Below, piece after piece: positions 23,902-35,261 of a DNA stretch of 64,000 bases. Position 1 is the stretch's first letter; every line of letters starts with the position of its first letter. The notes under the pieces were generated by a model. That model was not told the DNA's origin. It did not search any database and saw nothing but the letters and a program-made list of their open reading frames with translations. Made by a program: the position numbers and the translations under genes. The stretch comes from Gelatoporia subvermispora B. Lineage: Eukaryota > Basidiomycota > Agaricomycetes > Polyporales > Gelatoporiaceae. The stretch spans positions 1,412,693 through 1,476,692 of the forward strand of contig KB445795.1 in assembly GCA_000320605.2 (NCBI GenBank). The letters run 5' to 3'.

Positions 23902-24121
23902 ACATGTAGAGCGAGTGCACGTCATGCAACTAAGACGGTCCATGTTCAACGGACTTACTGCACAACTTACCCGTAACTTATATTGTGTCGCATATACAGC
24001 GTCAGGGTACATATAGACATTTGCAGCTCAAGCTCAATATATTCCTGCACGACCCGGTATACGAGCGATACCAGCAGGCTCTGGGAGAACATTCAGCGTC
24101 AAAGGGTAGCTACATACACAG

Positions 24122-24668
24122 CTAGTCGAACTCAGATTCCTCTTGCTTGAAGGCCGCAGAATAGGCCAATATAGTACCATATACAAGACTACAATCATGT
24201 CAGCACAATGAGCAGAATGTTAACTATAAACACGTACGCTCCCCCAACTATCGACATAGCACATGCACCGGGACGAATTACCTCTGAGTGCGCCAGCACG
24301 AGCGGGAGGGCGAACCCGGTCACGACGATTGTGGCTGTGATAAAGCGTCCCATATCCACCCTTCCCGAGCCCTCATATTCTGCTGAAAAATCATCCCCTC
24401 CGCATCGAGAGAACAAAGCGTTTGGTAGTGGAGCCAGCACGAACGTGAGGGCTGGATGTGGATGCTCAGCATGAAATCGAGTGCACAAGGGGAAGATGAC
24501 GCACCAACGAGAAGTGGAAGCCAATTTGCCCATAGAGCACACGAGAGTATAATGAGCAGGAAGCCCACAGCGAGTACAAACGAGAGAAGAATCACAGCTA
24601 CACAACTATCAGTTTGGCATAGCGGGTTGATGGAGAGCCCACTGACTCTTGAGTCCTGCGTAAGCCAT
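24122..24668 (-). CDS. VPS55: Endosomal sorting membrane protein VPS55
   Basis: A small four-helix membrane protein of the OB-RGRP/VPS55 family, acting with VPS68 in late endosome to vacuole traffic. Assembled exons give MAYAGLKTVILLSFVLAVGF, WANWLPLL, LTFVLAPLPNALFSRCG, a conserved acidic loop, then DMGRFITATIVVTGFALPLV, HSEVIRPGACAMSIVGGA and the tail YSAAFKQEESEFD. All family landmarks are present, including the asparagine in APLPNALF. Three short introns (about 49-53 nt) are needed, each with GT-AG ends. The start at 24668 is the only ATG that gives the first helix. Confidence 0.93.
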
Positions 24669-25181
24669 AGTGGATCCTCGCGTCTCCTGGCTTGGGCCTG
24701 TTTCGATAGGGATGGGCTGAGTTGGTAGGTTCCGAAGTTGAGTTATATAGTAGCTCGATACAACGGTGGAATTGTCCTGTTAGGCTGCCAGGTTAGGAAT
24801 ACAAGTTGATTGGTATTGGCGGTTGAACGTTGGCGTTGAGCCCAAGACTGGTACTACGGTGGCACCGGGCGCGCTCTTACTCTTCCTGTGCATACGAGCG
24901 TCAGTCCAAGGCGCAGTCATTCCAGCTGGACAGTGTTCGACATTCAATAGTAGTTCCTGGCAGCTTCTATATTTTCACACTTGTGATTCGTAAGTATTGG
25001 GTAACACTGGGGTATATCTGCGTTGATGGTTGGGACCGATCGTGATGATACGAAACGCGAAGCTATGGTATTGGTAGCCAACACAAAGCGGCATTGAAAC
25101 CGAGTGGTGTCCGAAGATGAACGAAAAAAGGAATAAGATTACAGTAATAAAAAATATGCGGGAGACATCCATCCGATCCCG
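24669..25181. other. Intergenic: VPS55 upstream region and kinesin-5 3' flank
   Basis: 513 bp with no supported ORF. The part nearest the kinesin-5 stop, on the minus strand, contains an A/T-rich run and a TTTTTTATTA stretch that could serve 3'-end formation. The rest is presumably the VPS55 promoter. Confidence 0.4.
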
Positions 25182-28100
25182 TCATCGTTGAAGCCCCCGC
25201 ATGCGTCGACCGGCTAAGATGTTCGTCGATCGTTCCGTTAACGTTCCCATCGTAGGAAGCCCCGACTTACTGGTTGCGTGAATTGGTTTCTTCCGTGCTG
25301 CAACGGGAGGAGGTGCAGCAGGCACAGGGGTTGGTGCTGTTGCTGGCGCGATAGTATGCGCAGATGTTGGGGTAGAGACGGAAGTGGAAGATGTTGAGGA
25401 TGTAAGCGATGGCACGGAAATTGGAGAAGACCTCGGGAGGCTCGGAGTACTCTGTAAGTCATCATCCGCATCAAGATCAGAGCCGTCCGAAGTCTCCGGA
25501 TGCTCCTTGATCTCATCATCTACTGAGGGCGCATATACCACAGGGTCTCTTTCCTCAAGAGATGCGGGCTTCCGCTGTCTCCAGTCCTTCAAAAGGATGT
25601 CTCTAGGCTTCGTGAGCTCCCACTCGTCCGAGTAGTTCCAGGTACGCTTGCGTGGTGTCGAACCTGTTGGTACGTCTTCTTTGGTCCCTTCTTCAACTAG
25701 TGACTGTGTAGCGTGGTGTAGTTTTGTAATTGACTTAGAGGAGGCATCGCCATGCGATTCTGTCGCGGTAGACAAATTTGCGATCTCGGACAAAACGCGA
25801 CCCGAAGTCCCTTCCACGTCTTGCAAAGTTGACATAATCCCTCGTTGAGCGTGTCGGAAGGTGGACTGTATGTCTGTAGCCATTGTCTGTGTGGCATCGA
25901 GACGCGCTCTCTTCGCTCTAGACGCCCCGTCAAAGCCTAGTAGCATTGGATCTCAGCGAACATTGTGCTGTGATTAAATCTACCATACCTTCACTACATG
26001 TTGCACTGAATTGTCGGGTTCTCTTGAGTGTTTGGCTCGAGAACGTCGTGACTGAGTTCGCGACCGACTGCTGGACCTCTGCCAGACCGTCTCGGAAACT
26101 GGTCCTTGCAGCGTGGAGCATCTACCAAACGATTAGCTGATATCGGATTTGGGGCGCCCTCTCGCGTACCTTGGCACCGGCATCCCGGGCATCCTTGCAA
26201 TTGGCTCCCCTTTTGTCCAGGTGAGTACCCCAATCTGCTCCTTGCGCCATTACCGCGTCCAAGTGTTGACCTTGTTCCACTCCAAGGCACATCATCTCTT
26301 GCTCAGCGGCAGCATTGCTGTCACATATTTCCGAAAAGGCTTCCTGTAAGCTCCGATCGCGCTCAGCCGTAAAATCGCCGAGCAACGATGAGAGACGCTT
26401 CATGAGCTCGTCTCGAGCATATTCGGTCTTCTCTTTCTCTGCTTCTAGCAAGCGCACTAGCAGGGCGTTCTGCTCTCGTAGACGAGTCATCTCAGCGTTC
26501 GTGGCGTTGTCTGCCAGGCTTCTCGCTTCCTGTAATGACTTGCGCTCCGTTGCGATATAGTCTTGGGCTTCGCGGATAACTGTCTCAGCAAGATTCCCGA
26601 GAGCCTTGAAGGCCTTCTCAACCTGCGATGAAAAGGATTGAAGTGAATACAAAGGCGAATCACATGTTACTTACCCCCGTGTACCCGGCCATGCTCGTGG
26701 ATTCTGCGATTGTGCATGAAGTTTCGCACCGTTGTCTAAGCTCCTCCGACCAGACAGCCAGAGCGGTTTTCGTATCCTCCTCGAGTTGTTTGACGGCGAC
26801 TTTGACATCCTCCAGTGCGCCCGTAGACGCTTCATCTCGGGTTTGGATGATCTGCAGAGCCTCACGCATCTTCTCCGCTTGCTTGTCGATGCGCTCGGAA
26901 ATGCCTGTCAAGGCCTCGCGCTCCTTGGCCTGGAAAAGACTCGTCTCGGATCGCAATTTCTGGAGGTGCTGGCTCGATTGAGCCAGGAAGGCCTCAAGTG
27001 CGCTGGACAAGGTATGGGTCTCAACGTGAAACGCCTTGCTGTGCTTATACACAGCCTGCATATTGGCGCTTTGCACGAAATTAGTGCGATCTAGAGGCCA
27101 TAAGTACTGTGTGCAAGAAGGAGGCTCGAGATACTCACCCAACTTGCCGAACAAGCGCCCCAAGTCTCCAAGACTCTCATGAGCCACCTTCTTGAGTCCA
27201 ACGGCTACGCTATCCAGCGCACCTTCGTTCTCTTGATACGCTTGTCTGACGACGAGCTCTTCTTCCAGGGCACCCTTCACTGCCTGCAGCTGGCCGTCTT
27301 TCACCTCCAACGCACCCTCTGTCACCTTCAACTTCTCCCTCGTGTCTTTCAGTGCTCCGTCTCGAAGACGAAGTAGAGCGATACTTTGATCAAACTCATC
27401 TCGCAGGTTGCGGAGCTGCCCTTCGACTATCTCGATTTGTTTTTTCGCTTCCTGGGCTTCGGTTTCACGAAGTTCTTTCTCCACTGTCATCTGCGTCCAA
27501 GACTCTTCAGAAAAGAATATGCCGTTCTTCTCCCGCGCTGCAAGCAGATCTGCTTTGAGACGTTCGATCTCGGCGATGTACTCTTTGAGCAACGCATTGC
27601 GGCTCATGCGTTGATTGACTTCAGGACGATTTCTGATCGACTTGGCTCGGATCGCATAGTCCAGAGTAGAAAGGGTTTCTTCCATATTGGACCGGGCAGG
27701 GGAAATTGTCGCAATGATACAAGTCTTGGTGTGTCCTCCGAGAGAGTCTTGTAAAAGTCGAGTGAGTTTTGACTCTCTGCATGCATGCGGATCAGTCTCA
27801 ATTCTAAGATGCATCAAACGTTCCGGCTTACCGGTAGGGAACATGCGAAGAACGATCGACCAATGCATTGATCACCCTGCCCAAAGTCAGCAGGCTCTGG
27901 TTGATCATGCCTGCTTCTCTGGCGCGCTTGTTCTCTGCACCCGACCGGCCAATATTTTCTGAGCCGGCTAGGTCGACGAGATTGAGCTTGCCCACCTTCA
28001 GAAGGTCGTCGCCTACGGAGGACGTCTCCTTCGTGTGCACAGTGATAGAGAAGACGGAATGGGAGCGACTAGAGTGATCGTTGAATTTGGTCGCAGCAAT

Positions 28101-29064
28101 TTGCCTGCGCTGACTACCCTTCACGAGCAACGCTAGGGCATCTGTGGCATCCTTCACGCATGACTCCTCGAGGCCTTGAATGAAGACACCTTTCTTGGTG
28201 GCGTCATCGAAGATTTTGAGGCTCCCTTGGCCACTGTTTTCCTTAGATGCACCCATGCCCATCGGTTGCAACGACCCGATCGGGGCTGCTAGTTCTGGAG
28301 CAAGCAAGTCACGCAGTTCTTCGTTGTACAGCTCCACGAAGGAAATCTTGACGCTGTAGTCTGCCCCAGAGGACTCCAGTTGGTGAAATAGCCTGAATAA
28401 GACACGGGGAATCATGCCGGCCTGAGCAGAAGGGTTGCCCATCGGTGTAGTTGAGAGATCGCCTTGCATCGTATATCTGTCCATAAAGTTTAGGCGCATG
28501 TCGTAGAGTCCATTGTACTACTTACGTCTTCCCTGTCCCAGTTTGCCCGTATGCAAACAGTGTGCAATTGTAACCCATCAATACCTCATCTAACATGGGG
28601 TTCACAACGTCGTGGTAGATCATGGCTTGGTCGGCCTCAGGTCCGAACACCATGTCGAATGGATAGGTGCGGGTGGGTGGTAGAGTTACAAGGCCCAGAC
28701 TAGATACTGGTGCTGCTGTCTCAATTGTGATATCTTTGCCTTTCGCTCCGGTCGTTGTGACGATGATTGGGGAGTTCTCCTGCATCTCACGCTCGGAGCG
28801 GCGTCTGCAGCGGATGACCACCTGTATATTCGTCTCGACATCTTCTTGCGATTGGTGAGATAAATGCGTCTTTGTGGTCTTGTGGTTTTGGGAAGAGGGG
28901 CCTGGCTCTGTTGCTTCCTCCACCCGAGTTATTAGCTCGGAACGCTGAGACGAGTTCGACTTGGTGAGAACAGACGGTGGCCTGGAGGTCCGAGCGGAAG
29001 GTGGGGGCATAGGATTCACATTTTGCCTGCTGCGAGATGTTGCAGTCCGTCGTGTCGCCATCAT
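25182..29064 (-). CDS. bimC: Kinesin-5 (BimC/Cut7/Eg5) mitotic motor
   Basis: A plus-end-directed tetrameric motor that slides spindle microtubules apart. The N-terminal extension is basic and Ser-rich; the motor follows with [16 protein letters not shown], the P-loop GQTGTGKT, switch [14 protein letters not shown], switch [22 protein letters not shown], and [20 protein letters not shown] long stalk of heptad sequence follows ([20 protein letters not shown]). The C-terminus carries the BimC box, [17 protein letters not shown], whose T-P-R-K is a CDK1-type site. Beyond the box lies a Ser/Thr/Pro-rich tail ending RRMRGLQR. I start at the ATG at 29064 ([10 protein letters not shown]); a second ATG follows directly. 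It shares a 182-bp upstream region with ELF1. Confidence 0.95.
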
Positions 29065-29246
29065 GAAGAACGGCGAGAAAGAAAGGACACAGTCGGGCTG
29101 CCGTAATGTAGACTGGCTCGAACTCGAACCAAGCACTTGGAGGCGCGTCGCCACACCGCGTCTAGCACGATCACGTGAATCGTGGGAGCATCTTGCCCTT
29201 TCCACATCGAGCCGACCCTCTAGTAGCTACTCTCCGCTCTTACCTC
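29065..29246. promoter_or_regulatory. Shared upstream region of kinesin-5 and ELF1
   Basis: 182 bp between divergent ATGs. No TATA box is evident. The plus side ends in a pyrimidine-rich stretch (TACTCTCCGCTCTTACCTC) before the ELF1 ATG, a common basidiomycete start-site context. Confidence 0.45.
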
Positions 29247-29687
29247 ATGGGTAAACGCAAGAAATCGTCCCGTAAGCCTCAAGGCCCCAGAAGAAGGGAT
29301 CCGTTGGGTATGATTCACTTTGGTTCGAGAAGTGCAGTGCACTGATACCTGTTATAGAGACCACTTTTACCTGCCTGTTTTGCCACCATGACAAGTCGGT
29401 GACCGTGAGGCTGGATAGGAAAGAGGGTATTGCCCAGCTGTTCTGCAAAGTCTGCGATCAGCGATACCAGAGTAAAGTTAATCGTACGTCTCATATTTAT
29501 CCTGAACACGAATCAAGTCTGATTGCGCCGCATCTTGCTAGATCTAACTGAACCCATCGATATCTATTCCGAATGGATCGATGCAGCAGATGCAGCAGAG
29601 AGGGAGACAACATCTACGCGCCGTCCCACTGCATCGTCTAGCAGACCCGCTCCTGCTGCGGTCTCGTTCGGCAGCGACGAAGAATAA
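29247..29687 (+). CDS. ELF1: Transcription elongation factor ELF1 (zinc-ribbon)
   Basis: A small chromatin-linked elongation factor that travels with RNA polymerase II. It opens with the basic MGKRKKSSRKPQGPRRRDPL tail. The zinc ribbon CLFCHHDKSVTVRLDRK...FCKVCDQRYQSKVN carries four cysteines in two C-x2-C pairs. LTEPIDIYSEWIDAAD is the conserved C-terminal helix, and an acidic end SFGSDEE follows. Two introns split it: one after DPL and one after KVN. The length, a little over 100 residues, is normal for fungal ELF1. Confidence 0.95.
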
Positions 29688-30113
29688 ACCTGAGTACTAT
29701 GTGGTGGCGTTACCTGGCAAGCGGTTCCGATTCTATACAATTGTAACTCCTTTGGACATTCCGTGTTCTACTATCATTGTATAATCAAGCAGTATAGATC
29801 CAATTGCAACGCTTCAGAATAGTAGAAACCAGGATGTATGCACATAAAATGACAGACGTGGGTGGAATGGACGCGAGAGAACGCGTACGCGGGACGCACG
29901 CGCGTCTGACAACAGCCACAAATAGGCAGCAGCGTGTCCGCTCCTTTGGCAACAGCACTTTCTCTGCACCTTGTGCCCCTCTCCTTCTCAGTCCTGGTCC
30001 CAAGCCACGCTCATCGGGGGCGTGCTTTATACCCCGTGGCGCACCTCCTTTCCACATTCACCTCCAGATAGAAATACCTCCGTTTCGTCCGTTTCGTCGC
30101 TTCACGAGCCGTC
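29688..30113. other. Intergenic: ELF1 3' flank and kinesin-1 promoter/leader
   Basis: 426 bp with no supported ORF. Several TATA-like AT steps occur near 29740-29790. The region just before the kinesin-1 ATG is C/T-rich (CTCCGTTTCGTCCGTTTCGT), as expected for a leader. Confidence 0.4.
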
Positions 30114-33100
30114 ATGGCTTCCACCAACATCAAGGTCGTTTGCCGGTGCGTCCTCCTGTCCAGGCGCCGTGGAATGTATAGCTCAGACGAGTAATTTACA
30201 GATTTCGGCCACCAAACGCGATCGAGCAGCGAGAGGGAGGGGAGATCGTCGTATCCTTCGATGAGAACCTCCAGACTGTGCAGATGCGCTCGGCCCAACT
30301 GAGCTCTGGGCCAGAGAGAGACGGGTTCACCTTTGATAGAGTATTCCCGCCTGGAACCAACCAGCATGAGGTGTTTGACTACGGTGTCAAAGAGTGAGTC
30401 TTACTCCCAGCCACGTCGAGTCTTGCTCACCGGTTGTACAGTATTGTGGCAGGTATGCACACTTGATCACGGCTTCGGAGGCGCGCAGCTACCAGCCACG
30501 GGCCCCTAACGTACCCATACTGGAATTCGCTAATCTTCACTACCAGATGTTCTGGATGGATACAACGGAACGATCTTTGCGTACGGTCAGACGGGTAGTG
30601 GAAAGACATTCACGATGATGGTATGCACAGGCTTCCGGGCCTGAGGCCTTACTCATCCCCATGCATATTTCAGGGAGCGGACATAGATTCCCCGGAACTG
30701 AAAGGATTAATACCCAGAATTACGGAGCAAATATTCCAATCTATTGTAGAATCCGATGCGCATCTCGAATACCTGGTCAAAGTCTCTTACATGGAAATAT
30801 ACCTAGAGCGGATTCGGGACCTTCTTGCACGTGGGTGTATGCAAGCCCGTCTTATCACCTGTAACTGATCTTGTGGTTGCTATCTGTAGCGCAGAATGAC
30901 AATCTTCAAGTCCATGAAGAGAAATCTCGGGGTGTCTACGTTAAGAATCTGTCTGACTACTACGTGAGCAGTGCCCGCGAAGTGTATGAAATCATGCGAC
31001 AAGGAGGTGCTGCTCGAGTGGTTTCGTCGACGAGTACGTCCAAGTCTTTCCCGCACGCTCTAGCCACCATTCTAATTGAATCTCTTAGACATGAACGCCG
31101 AAAGTTCGCGCTCGCATTCCATCTTCCTCATTACTATCCAGCAGCGTAACACCGAAAGCGGTGCTCAGAAGACAGGAAACTTGTACCTCGTTGATCTGGC
31201 TGGCTCGGAGAAGGTTGGCAAGACTGGTGCCTCTGGACAGACATTAGAAGAGGCGAAAAAGATCAACAAGTCTCTCTCAGCCCTGGGGATGGTTATCAAT
31301 GCTCTGACAGATGGGAAGGTGCGCCGTATCATTCGATAGACCTGTATCTATTTTCATCACATTCCTCCAGGCTAAACACGTCCCATATCGTGACTCTAAG
31401 CTTACCCGGATCTTGCAAGAATCTCTGGGGGGCAATTCTCGGACGACTCTCATCATCAATTGTTCGCCCTCTTCTTACAACGAGTCCGAGACGCTTTCGA
31501 CCTTACGCTTCGGTATTCGTGCGAAATCGATCAAGAATACCGCCCGTGTCAATGCTGAGTTATCCCCTCTCGAACTCAAGGCTTTACTCGTTAAGGCCCA
31601 GGCAGCAAACACGTCCTACCAGAAGTACATTGCAGCTTTGGAAGCGGAACTCGCTATCTGGCGTTCAGGTGGCCAAGTTGATCAGGCAGAATGGGCAACT
31701 TCGGACAAGGCTAGTTCGGCGGCATCAGCGCCAAAGAAGGCCCCGACATCACCCACACCGTCTTCTACTCGTAGCATGACTCCTGTCATACCTGCACTAG
31801 ACGGTCTTCGCTCAGAGCTTGAGAGTCGTCCCCAGACGCCAACTGTGGTTGGCTTGGATAAGGATGAGCGGGAAGAGTTCTTGAAGCGAGAGAATGAGCT
31901 CAGCGACCAGCTGGCCGAGAGGGAAGCTGCATTGGCTGCCGCTCAGAAGTTGGTCGCGGAGCTTAAGGAAGAATTGGCGTTCCTCAAAGAACAAGAATCT
32001 TCGTTGTCTGAGGTACGGTATCATATAAATATCTACGGCAACGCGGCGACTGAGACACTATCTTGCAGGAGAACAAGACGATGTCAGGTCAGCTCAACGA
32101 GCTTCGCCTCCAAGTAGAACGTTTGGACTACGAGAACAAGGAGAGCGTCATCACGATTGATATCTTGAAGGAACAGAACCAGGATGCTAAGGCTGAGCTG
32201 GAGGAGCTTAAGAAGTCCATTAGTGACCTGAAAGCAACTCAGAAAGATGCATCTGCGGAAGACAAGGAGAAGAAGAAGCAAGAGAGAATGGCTTTGATGA
32301 TGGCCAAGTTTGATGTGGTAAGTTCCTCATCGTACTCTTATTATTCGAATCAAGCTGAGGAGTCGTATCCGATCTAGCAGGGCAACTTCTCGGAGAAAGA
32401 AGAACAGCTGAGACAAATTTTGGCTAAGCTAGACTCGATTGACTCCGACGCGGCTGTCTCTGCTCTATCGCATGACGATATTGTGGCACTTAGACGGCAG
32501 CTCACAGACGGGCAGACGCTCCTTCGCGAGACGCTCGATCGCCTCCGACAAAGTCAGGACGAGAACGAGATGCATTCACGCAGGCGCGACGAACTCGAAG
32601 CCAGAATCACTGCTCTAGAGACAGAGTACGAGGAGCTGCTCGGTTAGTCCCGTTTGCATATCCGTCCAGGCGCATAGGTTGACGCGCAATATTGTAGAGA
32701 AGACCATCCGTGATGAGGAGGTCAGTAATGTGGATGTCGTGGAGTCGATGGCTGAGCTCAAGGTTTGTGGTACTTCAATACTACCATATCACCAACACTA
32801 CATTCTGACAATTGCTAACAGAACAAGCTCGAGGCGCAGTACGCTGCCAAGCGCGACGCGCATCTAAGCGAAGTCCAGGACCTCAAGCAGCAGCTTGAGC
32901 TGAAGGCTAACGAAGTTCGTTCATTGAATGCCTCCATTGACAGCCTCAAAGGTGTCAATGAGGAGCTGAAGGTGAGTAGTTTGGACGGCGAGTGCACGGC
33001 AGGGAAGCTAATGCGACTGTGCAGCGAGCATTTGCCGTGACATCGGCAGGTATCGAGGGCGGTAAGAATCTCGCTGAGAGCGCTCAGGACCTGGAGCGCA

Positions 33101-34015
33101 CGCGGAAGGCGATTAGCGTACAGCTCGCGGAATTTGATGGAGTCAAGAAGTCGCTTATGCGCGATCTGCAGAACCGATGCGAGAAGGCATGCGGCATGGC
33201 TTCGAGGCATCGATCGACATGCGGGACTAACACGTGATTCTTCTACAGGTTGTTGAACTTGAGATCCAACTCGATGACATCAAAGAGCAATACAACAATG
33301 TTATCCGCAACAGTAACAGCAAGGCTCAACAGAAGAAGATGGCATTCCTCGAACGCAACCTCGAGCAGCTTACGGTTGTCCAGAAGCAGGTGCGTAGAGC
33401 GCAGCCGTTCCGTACGTCATAAGGCCTCACCCGTTGCGCAGCTTGTCGACCAGAACTCCGCGCTTAAGAAGGAAGTTGGCATCGCTGAGCGCAAATTGCT
33501 CGCCCGCAATGAGCGCATCCAGAGTCTCGAAGCACTGCTGCAAGACGCCGACCGCAGGCTAGACATTCAGAACCAGAAATTCCAGTTACAACTGCAGCAA
33601 GTGAAGGAGAGGCTTGACCAAGCAAGGGGTATGTATGATCGGAGTTGTCATGAGCATGTCGCCAGGCTGACTGGTTGAATATCAGCCCAGAAAGCCGCTT
33701 CTTCGTCGCCGCTGAGCTTCGGTCGTATCGCGAAGCCCTTGCGTGGCGGCGGCGGTGGCGCCGCAGCAGGTACGAATGCGTCAAGTGCGACTTCACCCAG
33801 CGCGAGCTCCGCCAACCCACTAGCGAGGGTACAGAACGAAGAATCAGGGTAAGTGCAATTCATGTCCTCGGTGTATACGTGAATATGGTATTGAATTGAT
33901 GTTCTCGGCTCCAGTGCCGGAGGTATGCGGATCATTGATGCGCATTTGACTGCGATTATGCTAACTTTTATCTTGTCAAGCCAAACGAGCATCTTGGTTC
34001 TTCAGCTCGCGGTGA
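30114..34015 (+). CDS. kinA: Conventional kinesin heavy chain (kinesin-1)
   Basis: A processive plus-end motor for organelle and vesicle transport. The start [16 protein letters not shown] spans intron 1. The motor contains the P-loop [14 protein letters not shown], switch [20 protein letters not shown], switch [19 protein letters not shown], and [20 protein letters not shown] Ser/Pro/Thr hinge ([17 protein letters not shown]) precedes a long coiled-coil stalk split by many short introns. The tail holds [10 protein letters not shown], the conserved IAK autoinhibitory motif. After two more introns it ends [10 protein letters not shown], the fungal kinesin-1 end. The stop is at 34013-34015. The large intron number in the stalk makes some exon ends uncertain. 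Confidence 0.95.
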
Positions 34016-35261
34016 GGCTGCGCATGGCTGATGACTGTTTTCACGCTCTCCATATCCCCCGCATACCCGCAGCGCATTGGTTGTATGTTAGGCATCACAT
34101 CTATATCATCGACTGTTTTCGTAATGCATTCGCAATACCTGGAGCGTGGAATCCGGACCGGCACGAGTGAGATGCGCTTCAAATTTTACGATGGTTCCCT
34201 GGACGCTGAGGCGTGAGGTGGCCAATGGGGAGGTGCCAGTTCAGACTTGCCATTTGTCACGTAAGTTACGGGCGCGCGGCAAGGTGCGGAGAGGTCGGGT
34301 CGCGGGGTGAAATCTTATGGAAGTCCAGGAGCAAATCGGCCGCGCTCGTCTTCGGCCTACTGGGGGTTTGAATGAAGCATCGGTAATGTTACAGAAAATA
34401 ATCCATAGAGCGGGGTGCGGTTCAGGCTTGCTGAGGCTGCGTAGAGAGTTTTGTTCGCGACGACGCGACGGGGGCGACGAGAATCGAGCTCGGATGGAAA
34501 CCGTTCACCAAAGCGGGAGAAAGCCGCGCTATGCGCGCTTGGGTGCGCCTGTCTAACCAGGGTCGCGATTGATGGAAGCAGATCGGGCCTGCGACTGCCT
34601 GTCACCACCTTCCAAACTTGACAAGTGCGGCGTCGCTTGCTTACGTCATGCGCCTTTTCAGGCAATGTCGTGACGGCGGTCAGCGCCACGTGGCTCCTTG
34701 GCGGCGGCGGGAGGTCGCGAGCGCTTATTTAATGCGTTGACGGAACCAGATTCGTTGGCCGTTTCACCGGAATCAAAATAATTTAGGTGCTTGCCAACCG
34801 ATTTTATTAGCCTTTTTTTGGTTCTCTCTAGCCGCGGCTGATGTCCCTCCGAGTCCTCATCTCTCTCCTTCTACCAAGCATCATACTGGAGAGGGCAAGG
34901 GACTTGTGGGTTCAACTTGTTGTTGCGTGCAAATTTAGCGCGGTTCGTTCTAACATGTGAGTTGCGACCCATCTTCACGCGCGTCTCAAGTACTGTTATG
35001 ACGCTTCCCCTACTCCGCGATACTATTGTGTATCTCATCTTTCCATTCTTCTATCTCCCCGAGCACCTCGTTCCTTCGCCGAACTGGCTGGACGCTCCTG
35101 CTAGACCACTTTTTGTGTGTTCTGTGTCACTGAACAAACTTACCCCCACAGAGAGAAACACGCGTAAAGCGTGCTTATAATTCTACCGCTGTTGCTTGTG
35201 AGTACTTCCGTGTTCGCATCCTGTTGACATTGGACAGATTGTTAGGCAGTTTTCGCTTGTC
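34016..35261. promoter_or_regulatory. Long region upstream of the Pumilio gene
   Basis: 1,246 bp without a supported gene. A TATTTAA element lies near 34726-34732, followed by T-rich and CT-rich tracts (34795-34880 and 35030-35075), typical of a promoter and long leader. Short ATG-initiated ORFs lie inside it (for example at 34917 and 34996) and could act as uORFs if transcription starts near the TATA-like element. The left end holds the kinesin-1 3' flank. Confidence 0.45.
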
